This document shows, one piece after another, positions 24,985 through 33,363 of a stretch of DNA of 34,829 nt. The stretch comes from Terriglobia bacterium (GTDB lineage: Bacteria > Acidobacteriota > Terriglobia > Bryobacterales > Bryobacteraceae): the NCBI GenBank assembly GCA_003175985.1, contig PSRJ01000378.1, positions 1 through 34,829 on the forward strand. Direction: 5' to 3'. A program made the position numbers and the translations under genes. The notes under the pieces were generated by a model that searched no databases, was not told the origin of the DNA, and worked only from the letters and a program-made list of their open reading frames with translations. Position 1 is the stretch's first letter. Each line of letters starts with the position of its first letter.

Positions 24985-26118
24985 TTATGCCACCTTCTGA
25001 TTCATCTTTTGCACCGACAGCAGAAACACGATGCCCGCGTATAACGCGAGGAAGAGCAGTTCCGCCCACAAGACACGCACACCGACGCCTTTCAGGAAGA
25101 TGCCTTTGACAATAGTCACGAAGTATCGCGCAGGCACAAGCACGCTGATCACTTGAATCACCTTGGGCATCGTGTCGATTGCAAACACGAACCCCGAAAG
25201 CAGGAACCCGGGCAGGAACGAACTCAGCATGCCCAACTGAAAGGCCGCCACCTGGGTCCGCGCCGCCGCCGAAACGAAAATCCCCCAGAACAGAGCGCCG
25301 AACAGAAAGAGACAGGTAGAACTCGCCAGCGCCAAAATGCTGCCGCGGAAGGGGACTCCGAAAACGGTTACGCCCACCACCAGCGCGATGGCGGCATCCG
25401 CCAGCCCCACTACAAAGTACGCGAGCATCTTGCCCAGCACCATCTCGGTCGGCCGCAAAGGCGTCGAGAGGATCTGCTCCATGGTCCCGTTGTCCCACTC
25501 GCGGGCAATGGTCAGCGAAGTCAGTTGCGAGGCGATGATCATGAGAATTACTGCGATGAGCCCGGGAACCACGTAGTTTTTCGATTCGAGCGAGCTGTTG
25601 TACCAGACGCGCATGCGCGGATCGACCGGCTGGGCCGCTCTTCGCCCCATCCGGCGGTTCTGCACGTCCGCGCGCACATCCTGGGAATATCTACGGACCA
25701 CGCTTTCGGCGTAGCCCATGGCGATGGAAGCCGTATTCGAATCGCTGCCGTCTACTAGGATCTGGACCGTCGCCCCGTGTCCCGAACGCAAGTCTCTGCC
25801 GAAATCGCGAGGTATCACAATGCCCAGCAAAACCGTGTTTGTATCAATACCGCGCTCGATCGTGCGATAGTCGTTGACGAAGCCGGCGACTTCGAAATAC
25901 CGCGAGCCCTGAAACTGGCGCATCAGGCTGCGGCTCGCCTCCGTCCCGTCCTGATCGTAAATCAGCGTCTGAATGTGATCGACGTCCAGGCTGAGAGCAT
26001 ATCCGTACAGCAGGAGCATCATCACCGGCATGGCCAGCGCCATAGTCAGGCTGCGCGCGTCCCGCGTGATGTGGTGCAGTTCCTTAACGAAGACCGCTTT
26101 ACATCGCCGGTAACTCAT
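24985..26118 (-). CDS. ABC-2 type permease, YbhS-like
   Basis: A 377-residue ABC-2 permease of the same layout as its neighbour: N-terminal helix (about 26-46), periplasmic domain with VQILVDGSDSNTAS, then helices from about 180 with GTMEQILSTPLRPTEMVLGKM and VPARYFVTIVKGIFLKGVG. The start ATG overlaps the stop of the upstream ATPase gene by 4 bp (ATGA type). It probably pairs with the permease at 23881-24981. Confidence 0.92.
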   Translation of the reverse strand: MSYRRCKAVFVKELHHITRDARSLTMALAMPVMMLLLYGYALSLDVDHIQTLIYDQDGTEASRSLMRQFQGSRYFEVAGFVNDYRTIERGIDTNTVLLGIVIPRDFGRDLRSGHGATVQILVDGSDSNTASIAMGYAESVVRRYSQDVRADVQNRRMGRRAAQPVDPRMRVWYNSSLESKNYVVPGLIAVILMIIASQLTSLTIAREWDNGTMEQILSTPLRPTEMVLGKMLAYFVVGLADAAIALVVGVTVFGVPFRGSILALASSTCLFLFGALFWGIFVSAAARTQVAAFQLGMLSSFLPGFLLSGFVFAIDTMPKVIQVISVLVPARYFVTIVKGIFLKGVGVRVLWAELLFLALYAGIVFLLSVQKMNQKVA

Positions 26119-27056
26119 GCCGCCTTTCGCTCCTGTGCCTCGATCAGGCCGACGAATACATCTTCCAGCGACGGCGGAATCTGCTCCAGCCGCCGCACCT
26201 CGATCCCTTGGTTCGTCAACTGGCCGCGGATTCGCTCCATCGTCTCCTGCGGGTGATCCACCACGACATGCAAGCCGCCGCCGAAGATCGCCACGTCCAG
26301 CACTCCGGGAACCTGCTCGAGGGCGCGCATGGTATCGAGCGGCGCAGGCGTATCCAGCCGCAAGAGGCTATGCGAATCGAGATTGCGTTTGAGTTCGTCC
26401 GGGGCGCCCAGGGCAATCACCTTGCCGCCGTGCATCAGCGCCAGGCGATGGCAGTTCTCCGCTTCATCCATGTAGTGGGTGGTCACGAATATCGTGTGCC
26501 CGGTGGACGAAAGGTCGCGAATCAAATCCCAGAACGCCGCGCGCGCGATCGGATCGACGCCCGAGGTGGGTTCGTCCAGAAAGACCACGGGCGGATCGTG
26601 CAGGATCGCGCACCCCAACGCCAGCCGCTGCTTCCAGCCTCCCGAAAGAGTAGCCGTGAGCGAATGCCGCCGCTCCGTAAGGCCGGCCATACGCAGCACG
26701 TAATCCTTGCGCTCCCGCCGGCGTTCGCGCGGCACACCGTACATTCCGGTGAAGAAGTCGATGTTCTGGTCTACCGTCAGATCGTCATAGAGCGAGAATT
26801 TCTGGGACATGTAGCCGATATTCCGGCGCACCTGCTCCGGGTGCGTCGCGACATCGAAATTCACTACTGTGGCGCGCCCTGAAGTAGGGGTTAGTAAGCC
26901 GCAAAGCATCCGGATGGTGGTCGATTTGCCGGCGCCGTTCGGTCCCAGAAAACCGAAGATCTCACCCGTGCGCACCTTCAGCGAAACATGGTCTACGGCC
27001 AAAAATGAACCGAACGATTTCACCAGGTCTTCGATCTCTACCGCCCAGCCGTTCAT
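26115..27056 (-). CDS. ABC transporter ATPase (complete active-site motifs)
   Basis: A 313-residue nucleotide-binding protein. Walker A is GPNGAGKST (about 38-46), Q-loop Q85, signature LSGGWKQRL (137-145), Walker B VVFLDEP (157-163), D-loop SGVD and H-loop H194 (VTTHYMDEAE). The C-terminal 85 residues form the DUF4162-like domain seen in drug-exporter ATPases. It corresponds to the C-terminal half of E. coli YbhF, where two ATPase domains are fused. It is coupled by 4-bp overlaps to the genes on both sides. Confidence 0.93.
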   Translation of the reverse strand: MNGWAVEIEDLVKSFGSFLAVDHVSLKVRTGEIFGFLGPNGAGKSTTIRMLCGLLTPTSGRATVVNFDVATHPEQVRRNIGYMSQKFSLYDDLTVDQNIDFFTGMYGVPRERRRERKDYVLRMAGLTERRHSLTATLSGGWKQRLALGCAILHDPPVVFLDEPTSGVDPIARAAFWDLIRDLSSTGHTIFVTTHYMDEAENCHRLALMHGGKVIALGAPDELKRNLDSHSLLRLDTPAPLDTMRALEQVPGVLDVAIFGGGLHVVVDHPQETMERIRGQLTNQGIEVRRLEQIPPSLEDVFVGLIEAQERKAA

Positions 27057-27808
27057 CGCGCCTCCGCAGCCTCCGCTTCGCGAATCGTTTGGACGAAGGC
27101 TCCCTCCAGATTGGCCGCTCCGGTGGATTCGCGCAGACTCTCCGGGGTGGCGCAGCGGATGAGCTTTCCCCGGTGCATCAGGCCCACGCGATTGCAGCGT
27201 TCGGCCTCATCCAGGTAAGCGGTGGTCATCAGGATGGTGATCCCCTCTTTCAGCAACTGATAGAGAATGGCCCAGAAGTCCCGGCGCGAGACAGGGTCCA
27301 CGCCGTTGGTCGGTTCATCCAGGAAGAGAATGCGCGGCCGATGAAGCAGTGTGCACATCAACGCCAGTTTCTGTTTCATCCCGCCGGAAAGGCGCGCGGC
27401 CTGCCGCCCGCAAAACGGTTCCATGCGCGTCATGCGCAGCAATTGCCCGCTTAGCTCGGTCCGTTGCGCGCCGACAATCCCGAACAAATCGGCGTAGAAA
27501 TCCATGTTTTCCTGCACTGTGAGATCGCCGTAGAGTCCAAACCGCTGGGCCATGTAGCCGATGTGGTCCTTCACCGCTTGCGGTTCGCGCGCCACGTCAT
27601 GGCCCGCCACGCGGGCCGAACCTTCGCTCGGGTTCAAAAGCCCGCAAAGCAGACGCAACGTCGTGGTCTTGCCGGCGCCATCGGGGCCGACGAGCCCGAA
27701 GATTTCGCCAGCCGCAACTGTCAGGTCCAGACGGTCCACTGCCGTCAGATTGCCGAAGCGGCGTGTCAGGCCGTGCGTTTCAATAATCGGCTCCATAGGC
27801 TGGCTCAC
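27053..27808 (-). CDS. ABC transporter ATPase with H-loop substitution
   Basis: A 251-residue nucleotide-binding protein. Walker A is GPDGAGKTT (41-49), Q88, signature LSGGMKQKL (140-148) and Walker B ILFLDEP (160-166), all intact. The switch histidine is replaced by alanine (A197 in LMTTAYLDEAER), while the sister ATPase keeps H194. The protein lacks the long C-terminal domain of the sister. It corresponds to the N-terminal half of YbhF. With the sister it probably forms an asymmetric heterodimer with one impaired ATP site. It overlaps the HlyD-like gene by 4 bp. Confidence 0.92.
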   Translation of the reverse strand: MSQPMEPIIETHGLTRRFGNLTAVDRLDLTVAAGEIFGLVGPDGAGKTTTLRLLCGLLNPSEGSARVAGHDVAREPQAVKDHIGYMAQRFGLYGDLTVQENMDFYADLFGIVGAQRTELSGQLLRMTRMEPFCGRQAARLSGGMKQKLALMCTLLHRPRILFLDEPTNGVDPVSRRDFWAILYQLLKEGITILMTTAYLDEAERCNRVGLMHRGKLIRCATPESLRESTGAANLEGAFVQTIREAEAAEAR

Positions 27809-28977
27809 TCCAGCACGATTTCCGCGTCGGCCGGCATATTCGATTTCAGCTCGTGCCGCGGGTTGTCAGCCTCGATTTTGATCCGGTAAACAAGCTTCAC
27901 CCGCTCCTGCTGCGTCTGGATCTGCTTAGGCGTGAACTCCGCCTCCGAGGCGATGAAGCTCACGCGGCCTTCATAGACCTTGCCAGGATACGAATCAGTG
28001 GTGATTCGGGCTTTGGAGCCGACCTTCACTCGTCCCAAGAGAGTCTCGTTGATATAACCGCGCAGCCAGGGGTGGTCGATATCGCCGATCGTCACCACTG
28101 TGGTGCCCGCGGCCAGCACTTCCCCAACGTCCGCCGACTTCACCAGCACCACACCATCCACGGGAGACATGGTGACGGTGTCGGCAAGCTGCGAATCCAC
28201 CAGGGCCACGCTGGCTTTGGTGCGGGCGATTTCCGCGCGCCGTGTGGTCAGTTCCTGCTCGCGCCGCTTCAACTCGAGTGAGTTCGCTTCCGCCATTTTT
28301 AGCGCGGCGTGCGCCCGCTCCACCAGGGCTGTCTGCGCGTTGATTTGCTCCACGCGCGGCCCGGCCAGCACCAGAGCTTCGCGCTCCTTCGACTGATTTA
28401 ACGCCGCCTGCGCGCTCTCGAAACGATTGCGGTATTGGTCGTACTGCGCCGTGGAAATGTCGTCGTTCTTGTAGAGCACCTGCGCGCGGTCCCAGTCCTT
28501 TCTGGCGCGCTCCACTTCGGAGGAGGCCGCGTCTACAGCGGCCTTGGCATCCAGTTTCTCCTGCGGCCGGGCTCCGTTTTTCATTTCCGCCAGCCGCGCT
28601 TCCATCGACGCCAGGTCTGCGCGCTTCTGTTCCAGATCGGCGGCCAGGGTGCTCCGCTGCCAGTCAAGCGAGGTCTGCGCCTGCGCCATTTGCGCCTGCG
28701 CCGATTGCTCGCCAGCCGCTTCCCGTTCCCGCTGCGCAGTGAGCTGATCGCGATCGAGCCGCGCCACGATCTGGCCCTTTTTCACGGCATCGCCCTCATC
28801 CACGTTGCGTTCGATCAGCCGGCCCGCCGTTTTGAACGCGATGTTTACTTCGGTCAGCTCGATATTTCCGGAGATCACCACGCGGTTATCGGGCGCGCGA
28901 GACGACCCCCGCCAGGCGTAGGTTCCCGCAGCGGCCGCCACCACGACCAGCCCGGTCACAATGAGCCACTTCTTCAT
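27805..28977 (-). CDS. HlyD-family periplasmic adaptor (YbhG-like)
   Basis: A 390-residue membrane-fusion protein. The start is ATG 28977, behind a GAGGAG site; the frame runs on to 29142 but that part lies within the TolC-like gene and has no family features. A signal-anchor helix (about 3-21) is followed by a beta-barrel/lipoyl half (SGNIELTEVNIAFKTAGRL, VDEGDAVKKGQIVARLD), a long coiled-coil hairpin (about 80-260) and the second lipoyl and beta-barrel parts (VDGVVLVKSADVGEVLAAG, PWLRGYINE). It links the inner-membrane ABC complex to the outer-membrane channel. The gene lies 10 bp after the TolC-like gene. Confidence 0.92.
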   Translation of the reverse strand: MKKWLIVTGLVVVAAAAGTYAWRGSSRAPDNRVVISGNIELTEVNIAFKTAGRLIERNVDEGDAVKKGQIVARLDRDQLTAQREREAAGEQSAQAQMAQAQTSLDWQRSTLAADLEQKRADLASMEARLAEMKNGARPQEKLDAKAAVDAASSEVERARKDWDRAQVLYKNDDISTAQYDQYRNRFESAQAALNQSKEREALVLAGPRVEQINAQTALVERAHAALKMAEANSLELKRREQELTTRRAEIARTKASVALVDSQLADTVTMSPVDGVVLVKSADVGEVLAAGTTVVTIGDIDHPWLRGYINETLLGRVKVGSKARITTDSYPGKVYEGRVSFIASEAEFTPKQIQTQQERVKLVYRIKIEADNPRHELKSNMPADAEIVLE

Positions 28978-28987
28978 ATCTGTCTCC

Positions 28988-30346
28988 TCACTGAATCGCC
29001 TGCCGCACGGTGCCCATCGCCTGCGACAGGTCGATCCGGGCCAGGTTGTGATTGTAGAGCGCCGCTGTCTGGTTTTCCCGCGCCCGCTCCAGGCGCGTTT
29101 GCGCATCCGTGACTTCCAGGCTGATCGCGACGCCCGCGTCATAACGCCGCCGGGCCTGGGTCAACTCGTTCTCCGCAAGCTCAAGACCTTCGCGAGCCAC
29201 TTTCACTTCTTCCTCGGCCGAGTTCAGAGAGTCCAGCGCCAGCCGCACGTCCAACTCGATCTGTTCCTTCAAATCGTTGGTGCGGATCTTCTCCGCATGG
29301 TATTGCGATTCCGTTTCGCTGCGCCGCGCGTCGCGCCGTCCTCCATCAAAGATAGGAACCCGCACCGAAATCCCATAGGTTCGCGTGGGTACGGAATTGG
29401 TGAAACCCGTGCCGTTGGAACCGTAGTCGCCGAAAGCCGATAGCGAAGGCAGCCGCTCCATCCGGGTAGCGCTGGCCGACAGCCGGGTGTTGGTCTCCCG
29501 CTCCTGCTGCGCTTTGTAGTCGGGGCGTTCTCTAAGAGCCCTGGCCTTCGCCTCTTCAATGGTGGACGCATCTACCGCAACGTAGGACAGGTTGTCGGTC
29601 AGGTTCAGTTCCGTATCCAGGCGCATTCCAATTCCCCGCAGAAGTTCCAGATGGGCGCGCCGCCGCTGGTTCCGCGCAACCAACAACTGCTGCCGGTTAT
29701 TGGAAAGTTGCACGCGCGCCCGAGTGATCTCGATGCCCGTTCCCGTACCCGCCTGCTTCTGATTTTCGGCCTGCTTTTCTACGGCTTCCGAGAGCGCCAC
29801 GTTGGCCTCGGCCGTTTCTACGTCCGTATCCGCGCGGACCGCAGCCAGGTACGCCCGCGCTACGCGCCCCGCGACTTGTTCTTCTGTAGAACCGATTTCG
29901 GATTTGGCTACGGAGACGCCCAGGCGCGACGCCTGCAAGCGCCGTATCGAACTGAAGTCGAACACGCTTTGCGAGCCGCTGACGCGTGCGTCGATAGTGC
30001 TGAACGGCCCGACAAACGTCGGGAACTGGAATCCCGGAATCTGCACCGGCAAGCTGACTCGAATGCCGAAGGCGGTGAGGTTTCGTGTGATGTCCTGGTA
30101 GCTGAAGGCGCCATCGAAGTTCGGAAGCAATGCGGCGCGCGCTTGGGCCGAGCGCGATTGCGCTTGTTTCAGCGCTTCTCCCGAAAGCTGAATTCCGGTG
30201 TTGCCTTCGGCGGAAGTGGCGATCTCCACCGCGCGTTTCATACTCAACGTAAGCGGCGCGCGGTCCTGCGCCGTTCCTAGCGTTACAGCGCCCATCAGAA
30301 TGCAAAGTGCTCTCATTCGCGTCTTCCTAATTGCATTGCTTATCAT
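28988..30346 (-). CDS. TolC-family outer-membrane efflux protein
   Basis: A 452-residue protein (442 if started at the internal ATG 30316, which places MRALCILMGAVTLGTAQ as a cleaner signal peptide). The mature part has the duplicated TolC/OEP architecture: long amphipathic helices rich in A, E, Q and R (about 40-220 and 260-440), with strand segments such as FDGAFSYQDI and TRTYGISVRVPIFDGGRR. Each half ends with ...ARIDLSQAMG-like helix caps. It supplies the outer-membrane channel of the exporter. It starts 16 bp after the TetR gene, so the repressor is first in the same transcript. Confidence 0.9.
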   Translation of the reverse strand: MISNAIRKTRMRALCILMGAVTLGTAQDRAPLTLSMKRAVEIATSAEGNTGIQLSGEALKQAQSRSAQARAALLPNFDGAFSYQDITRNLTAFGIRVSLPVQIPGFQFPTFVGPFSTIDARVSGSQSVFDFSSIRRLQASRLGVSVAKSEIGSTEEQVAGRVARAYLAAVRADTDVETAEANVALSEAVEKQAENQKQAGTGTGIEITRARVQLSNNRQQLLVARNQRRRAHLELLRGIGMRLDTELNLTDNLSYVAVDASTIEEAKARALRERPDYKAQQERETNTRLSASATRMERLPSLSAFGDYGSNGTGFTNSVPTRTYGISVRVPIFDGGRRDARRSETESQYHAEKIRTNDLKEQIELDVRLALDSLNSAEEEVKVAREGLELAENELTQARRRYDAGVAISLEVTDAQTRLERARENQTAALYNHNLARIDLSQAMGTVRQAIQ

Positions 30347-30362
30347 CCGTTCGATTCTCCGT

Positions 30363-31028
30363 TCACCGGTTATTCGGCGAATGCCCGGCCGATACCGGTG
30401 AGTGTTCCTCCGCGGCCTCGCTCGTCGCCGGGGCCCGTAAGCCGGCGATCAGGAACGTCATCAGACGCCGCATCACCAGCCGGAAGTCCGCGGGGTCCTT
30501 GCGCATTTCGAAACCCGGAGGAAACGCATCCCAACCGCACACGGCCTGGCTCATCGCTCCGAACGTGAACTGCATCCTCCATAGCAGCTCTCCTTCGGAC
30601 AGTTCCGGCCGCGACCGGTGCAGCGCTTCTACAAACCGGTTCAAAATTGCCTGAAAGTGTTTCTCGATTAATGCAGGAATGAGCCCTTCGCCATATAGCC
30701 GCCCCATGAGTTTGACGAATTGAGGATTACGGGTTCCAGCCTCGATCATGGGCTCAAAGAATGCCGCCAAAAGTTTCTCGACAGGTATTGGTTGCGAGCC
30801 GGCCTCCGCTTCGCACCGGTCAATCCTGTGATGCCGTTCCTGGTTGACAGCTTCCGCCTTCCGCGTAATCAGCTCATCCAGAAGGTCTTCCTTCGATCCG
30901 AAATGGTAATGTACGGCCGCCAGATTGACCCCTGCTTCGGAAATGATCTGTCGCAGCGACGTGGCTGCGAAGCCTTGCTCGGCGATCAGTCGCTCGGCGG
31001 TGTCGAGGATCTTTTGCTTGGTGCTCAT
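30363..31028 (-). CDS. TetR/CecR-like repressor of the efflux operon
   Basis: A 221-residue regulator. Residues 4-50 form the TetR helix-turn-helix (ILDTAERLIAEQGFAATSLR, then AGVNLAAVHYHFGSKEDLLDEL). The C-terminal ligand domain resembles the CecR (YbiH) subgroup that controls ybhGFSR in enterobacteria. The start ATG at 31028 has no ribosome site; the predicted transcript begins about 13 nt upstream, so translation is nearly leaderless. The promoter and a 31-bp palindrome lie directly upstream, which suggests autoregulation of the whole operon. Confidence 0.92.
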   Translation of the reverse strand: MSTKQKILDTAERLIAEQGFAATSLRQIISEAGVNLAAVHYHFGSKEDLLDELITRKAEAVNQERHHRIDRCEAEAGSQPIPVEKLLAAFFEPMIEAGTRNPQFVKLMGRLYGEGLIPALIEKHFQAILNRFVEALHRSRPELSEGELLWRMQFTFGAMSQAVCGWDAFPPGFEMRKDPADFRLVMRRLMTFLIAGLRAPATSEAAEEHSPVSAGHSPNNR

Positions 31029-31031
31029 TTA

Positions 31032-31062
31032 ATCAAACGTATGATTCAATTATACGTTCGAT
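31032..31062. promoter_or_regulatory. 31-bp palindromic operator, probable TetR site
   Basis: ATCAAACGTAT (31032-31042) and ATACGTTCGAT (31052-31062) are inverted copies with one mismatch. The central ATTcAAT is itself a dyad, so 13 of 15 base pairs match around position 31047. It covers the -10 box of the efflux promoter and ends 3 bp before the repressor start codon. Confidence 0.8.
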
Positions 31063-31076
31063 AGACTGCCCGTCAA
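31049..31076 (-). promoter_or_regulatory. Strong sigma-70 promoter of the efflux operon
   Basis: On the minus strand, TTGACG (31071-31076) and TATAAT (31049-31054) are separated by 16 bp. The -10 lies at the centre of the operator palindrome, so repressor binding would block RNA polymerase directly. Confidence 0.8.
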
Positions 31077-31151
31077 GCGAAAACGTCACACATCCGGGCG
31101 TGGCTACGGGAACGTAAATTGCATTGAGAGCCGTTCAAGTCGGAGGGTTCA

Positions 31152-31361
31152 ATGTTCAAACAGATCGCAGAATATTGGTGCAGGGCAATGCATAGCCGGA
31201 CGATGTGGCCGATTAACGGCCATTACGAGTGTCAACAGTGCGGCCGTGTGTTCCCGGTGGAATGGCAAGTTCCGGAGCCTGTTGTGGTTACGACACCGCG
31301 ACGGACCGTTCTCGAGAAGCGCGAGCTGTCCATCGGTTCGACTCTCTGGCCGGCGCAATGA
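31152..31361 (+). CDS. Small CxxC protein, unknown function
   Basis: A 69-residue protein with a good GGAGGG site before ATG 31152. It has a single compact HYECQQCGRVFPVEW motif (C27-xx-C30), with a further Cys at 10 and a WPINGHY lead-in. It resembles half of a zinc ribbon, perhaps completed by dimerisation. Small proteins with a W-P-x-x-G-H-Y-x-C-x-x-C motif recur in Acidobacteria, to my recollection, without known function. It lies in the divergent region beside the efflux operon and 76 bp before the nfo start proposed here. Confidence 0.6.
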   Translation: MFKQIAEYWCRAMHSRTMWPINGHYECQQCGRVFPVEWQVPEPVVVTTPRRTVLEKRELSIGSTLWPAQ

Positions 31362-31437
31362 AGGCCCGATCGGCCCCGGCCGCAAACTGCGCGAACAGTC
31401 CGGTTAACGCGATGAACCGTTCTGTTAGCATGTTGGT

Positions 31438-32325
31438 CTGCGGTTAGGAATCCATACATTCACGGCGGGGTCTCTGGAGAAGGCTGCGCAGACTGCGGTT
31501 GAACTCGGGGCCAACACCTTTCAGATCTTCTCGGCCAGTCCGCGAATGTGGCGGGCGCGCATGCCGGACCCGCACCAGGTAAAACTGCTTAGAGCCGTGC
31601 GCGAGCGGCACGATCTTCACCCGTTAGCGATTCACGTCAATTATCTGATCAACCTGGCGTGCGCCGACCCGGAAATTCGCGCCAAATCCATCGCGGCATT
31701 TCGCGGCGAAATGGAACGCGCCGCCGCCATCGGCGCGGAGTTTCTGGTGCTCCACCCGGGCAATTATCGCGGCCGCTCCGTGGAAGAGGGTATCGCGGCG
31801 TTCGTGCTTGGCCTCAAAGAAGCGGCCGATGGCTTTCCTGTTGGCAAACTTACAGTGCTCCTCGAGAACACCGCCGGCTCGGGCGCCAGTCTGGGCAGCC
31901 GCCTCGAGGAATTACAGTCCATTCGCGAACTGGCGCGCGATCTGACCGAACTGCCGATCGGCTATTGTCTGGATACGTGCCATCTGCTGGCTGCCGGGTT
32001 CGAGATCTCGAGCGCCGCAGGCCTGCGCGCTACTGTCCGGTCGATCGAAGAGACCATCGGTCTTACGAACGTGCACCTCATCCATGCAAATGATTCCAAG
32101 ACGCGCCTGGGATCGCGCGTGGACCGGCATGCGCACATCGGTGAAGGCCACATTGGCCGGGAGGCGTTCGAACGTATCCTCACGCATCCCAAACTGAGGC
32201 GAAAGCCTTTCATACTCGAAACACCGATAGACAAGCAAGGGGACGATCGTCGAAATCTGGACACATTGAAGGCCCTTGCTGCCCGGAAGGTTACAACGGC
32301 ACGCCGAGTGATGATCCATCGTTGA
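31438..32325 (+). CDS. nfo: Deoxyribonuclease IV (AP endonuclease), probable CTG start
   Basis: Nfo is a zinc-dependent AP endonuclease of base-excision repair. Starting at CTG 31438 gives 295 residues beginning (M)RLGIHTFTAGSLEKAAQ, the normal family N-terminus. With this start the metal ligands fall at H66, H106, E143, D179, H182, H216, D229, H231 and E261; the last six equal the E. coli numbering I recall. The first in-frame ATG, at 31546, would delete the first beta strand. No ATG, GTG or TTG occurs between the upstream in-frame stop (31426) and 31438, so CTG is the best start unless there is a sequence error. All motifs (LENTAGSG, CLDTCHLLAAG, HANDSK, DRHAHIGEG, ILETP) are intact. Confidence 0.92.
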   Translation: MRLGIHTFTAGSLEKAAQTAVELGANTFQIFSASPRMWRARMPDPHQVKLLRAVRERHDLHPLAIHVNYLINLACADPEIRAKSIAAFRGEMERAAAIGAEFLVLHPGNYRGRSVEEGIAAFVLGLKEAADGFPVGKLTVLLENTAGSGASLGSRLEELQSIRELARDLTELPIGYCLDTCHLLAAGFEISSAAGLRATVRSIEETIGLTNVHLIHANDSKTRLGSRVDRHAHIGEGHIGREAFERILTHPKLRRKPFILETPIDKQGDDRRNLDTLKALAARKVTTARRVMIHR

Positions 32326-32350
32326 GTGCGCCCGATCGCGGCGCATTCAG

Positions 32351-33304
32351 ATGGCAAATCACATCATGCGTAACATTCCGGTTCTTTTATTCCTCATAAC
32401 CGGCGCTGTTTTTGCAGCCGGTCCGAGCGATTCTCATGGCCCTCGTCTTTTAGATGTTCCTCCTCCGGTCTCCCCCGGCGCCTCGCTGCGCGTGGACGTG
32501 GACATGACACTGGTTCCCGTTTCGGTGACCGACCAACTCGGGCGCAATGTTCGCGGCCTCGACAAGCACAATTTTCGAGTCTACGACGGTTCCGAACCGC
32601 GGCCCATCGCCGCTTTTAGCCAACAGGACGCTCCGGTTTCAGTTGGGCTGGTCTTCGATTCCAGCAGGAGCATGACCGACAAATACAAGACTGCCCGCGC
32701 CGCAGTTTCCGATTTGTTTCAGCAACTGAATCCGGAGGATGAAGCTTTCCTTGTTACGGTCTCCGACCGGGCGGACCTGCGGCAAGACTTCACGAAAAAC
32801 CTGGGCGATGTCGAAAACGCACTCCTGTTTGTGCACCCGGCCGGCACCACCTCGCTGCTCGACGGGGTGTACCGGGCGCTCGTAAATATGAAAAAAGCGC
32901 ACAACCCCCGTAAGGCCCTGGTCATCGTCTCCGATGGAGGCGACAACAACAGCCGTTACGGCCTTAGAGAATTACTCAATTACGCGGCCGAGAGTAACAC
33001 GCTGATTTACACGATCGGTATTTTCGAGAATCCGCAGAGCCCGGAAGAAGACTCGGGACCCCAGCTTCTTTCCTATCTGGCGAAAAAAACCGGCGGAATC
33101 GAGTTCGTGATTCAAGATCTCAAGAACATTGGCACAGCCATGGGCGCGATTGGAGTAACGTTGCACAACCAATACGTCATCGGCTACTATCCGCCGGAGA
33201 ATGCGCCTCGGGGCAAGTACCGGAAGATCAAAGTTCAGCTCCTGGTGCCTCCAGGGATGCCGCCCATGCAGATTTACGCCAGGAGCGGATATTACACGCC
33301 CTAG
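32351..33304 (+). CDS. Secreted VWFA-related protein (acidobacterial type)
   Basis: A 317-residue exported protein with a signal peptide (about 1-23, ending FAA|G; ATG 32366 is an alternative start). A short strand domain (VDMTLVPVSVTDQLGRNVRGLDKHNFRVYDG) precedes a von Willebrand A domain with an intact metal-ion site: D103-x-S105-x-S107, T166/T167 and D195 (VSDGGDN). The C-terminal part (NQYVIGYYPPENAPRGKYRKIKVQL) completes the VWFA-related acidobacterial domain layout (TIGR03436-like), a family greatly expanded in Acidobacteria. It probably binds proteins in the periplasm or at the surface; partners are unknown. Confidence 0.9.
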   Translation: MANHIMRNIPVLLFLITGAVFAAGPSDSHGPRLLDVPPPVSPGASLRVDVDMTLVPVSVTDQLGRNVRGLDKHNFRVYDGSEPRPIAAFSQQDAPVSVGLVFDSSRSMTDKYKTARAAVSDLFQQLNPEDEAFLVTVSDRADLRQDFTKNLGDVENALLFVHPAGTTSLLDGVYRALVNMKKAHNPRKALVIVSDGGDNNSRYGLRELLNYAAESNTLIYTIGIFENPQSPEEDSGPQLLSYLAKKTGGIEFVIQDLKNIGTAMGAIGVTLHNQYVIGYYPPENAPRGKYRKIKVQLLVPPGMPPMQIYARSGYYTP

Positions 33305-33363
33305 CCGTTCTTGCCGGAAGCGGTCCTTGCTGCTGCTACGATGGAGTTCAGCATTGGCCGCCT

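Noticed and set aside
24151..25758. Plus-strand frames rich in H, R and Q opposite the ABC permeases
   Set aside because: Composition is typical of antisense translation, and the permease motifs on the minus strand are clear.
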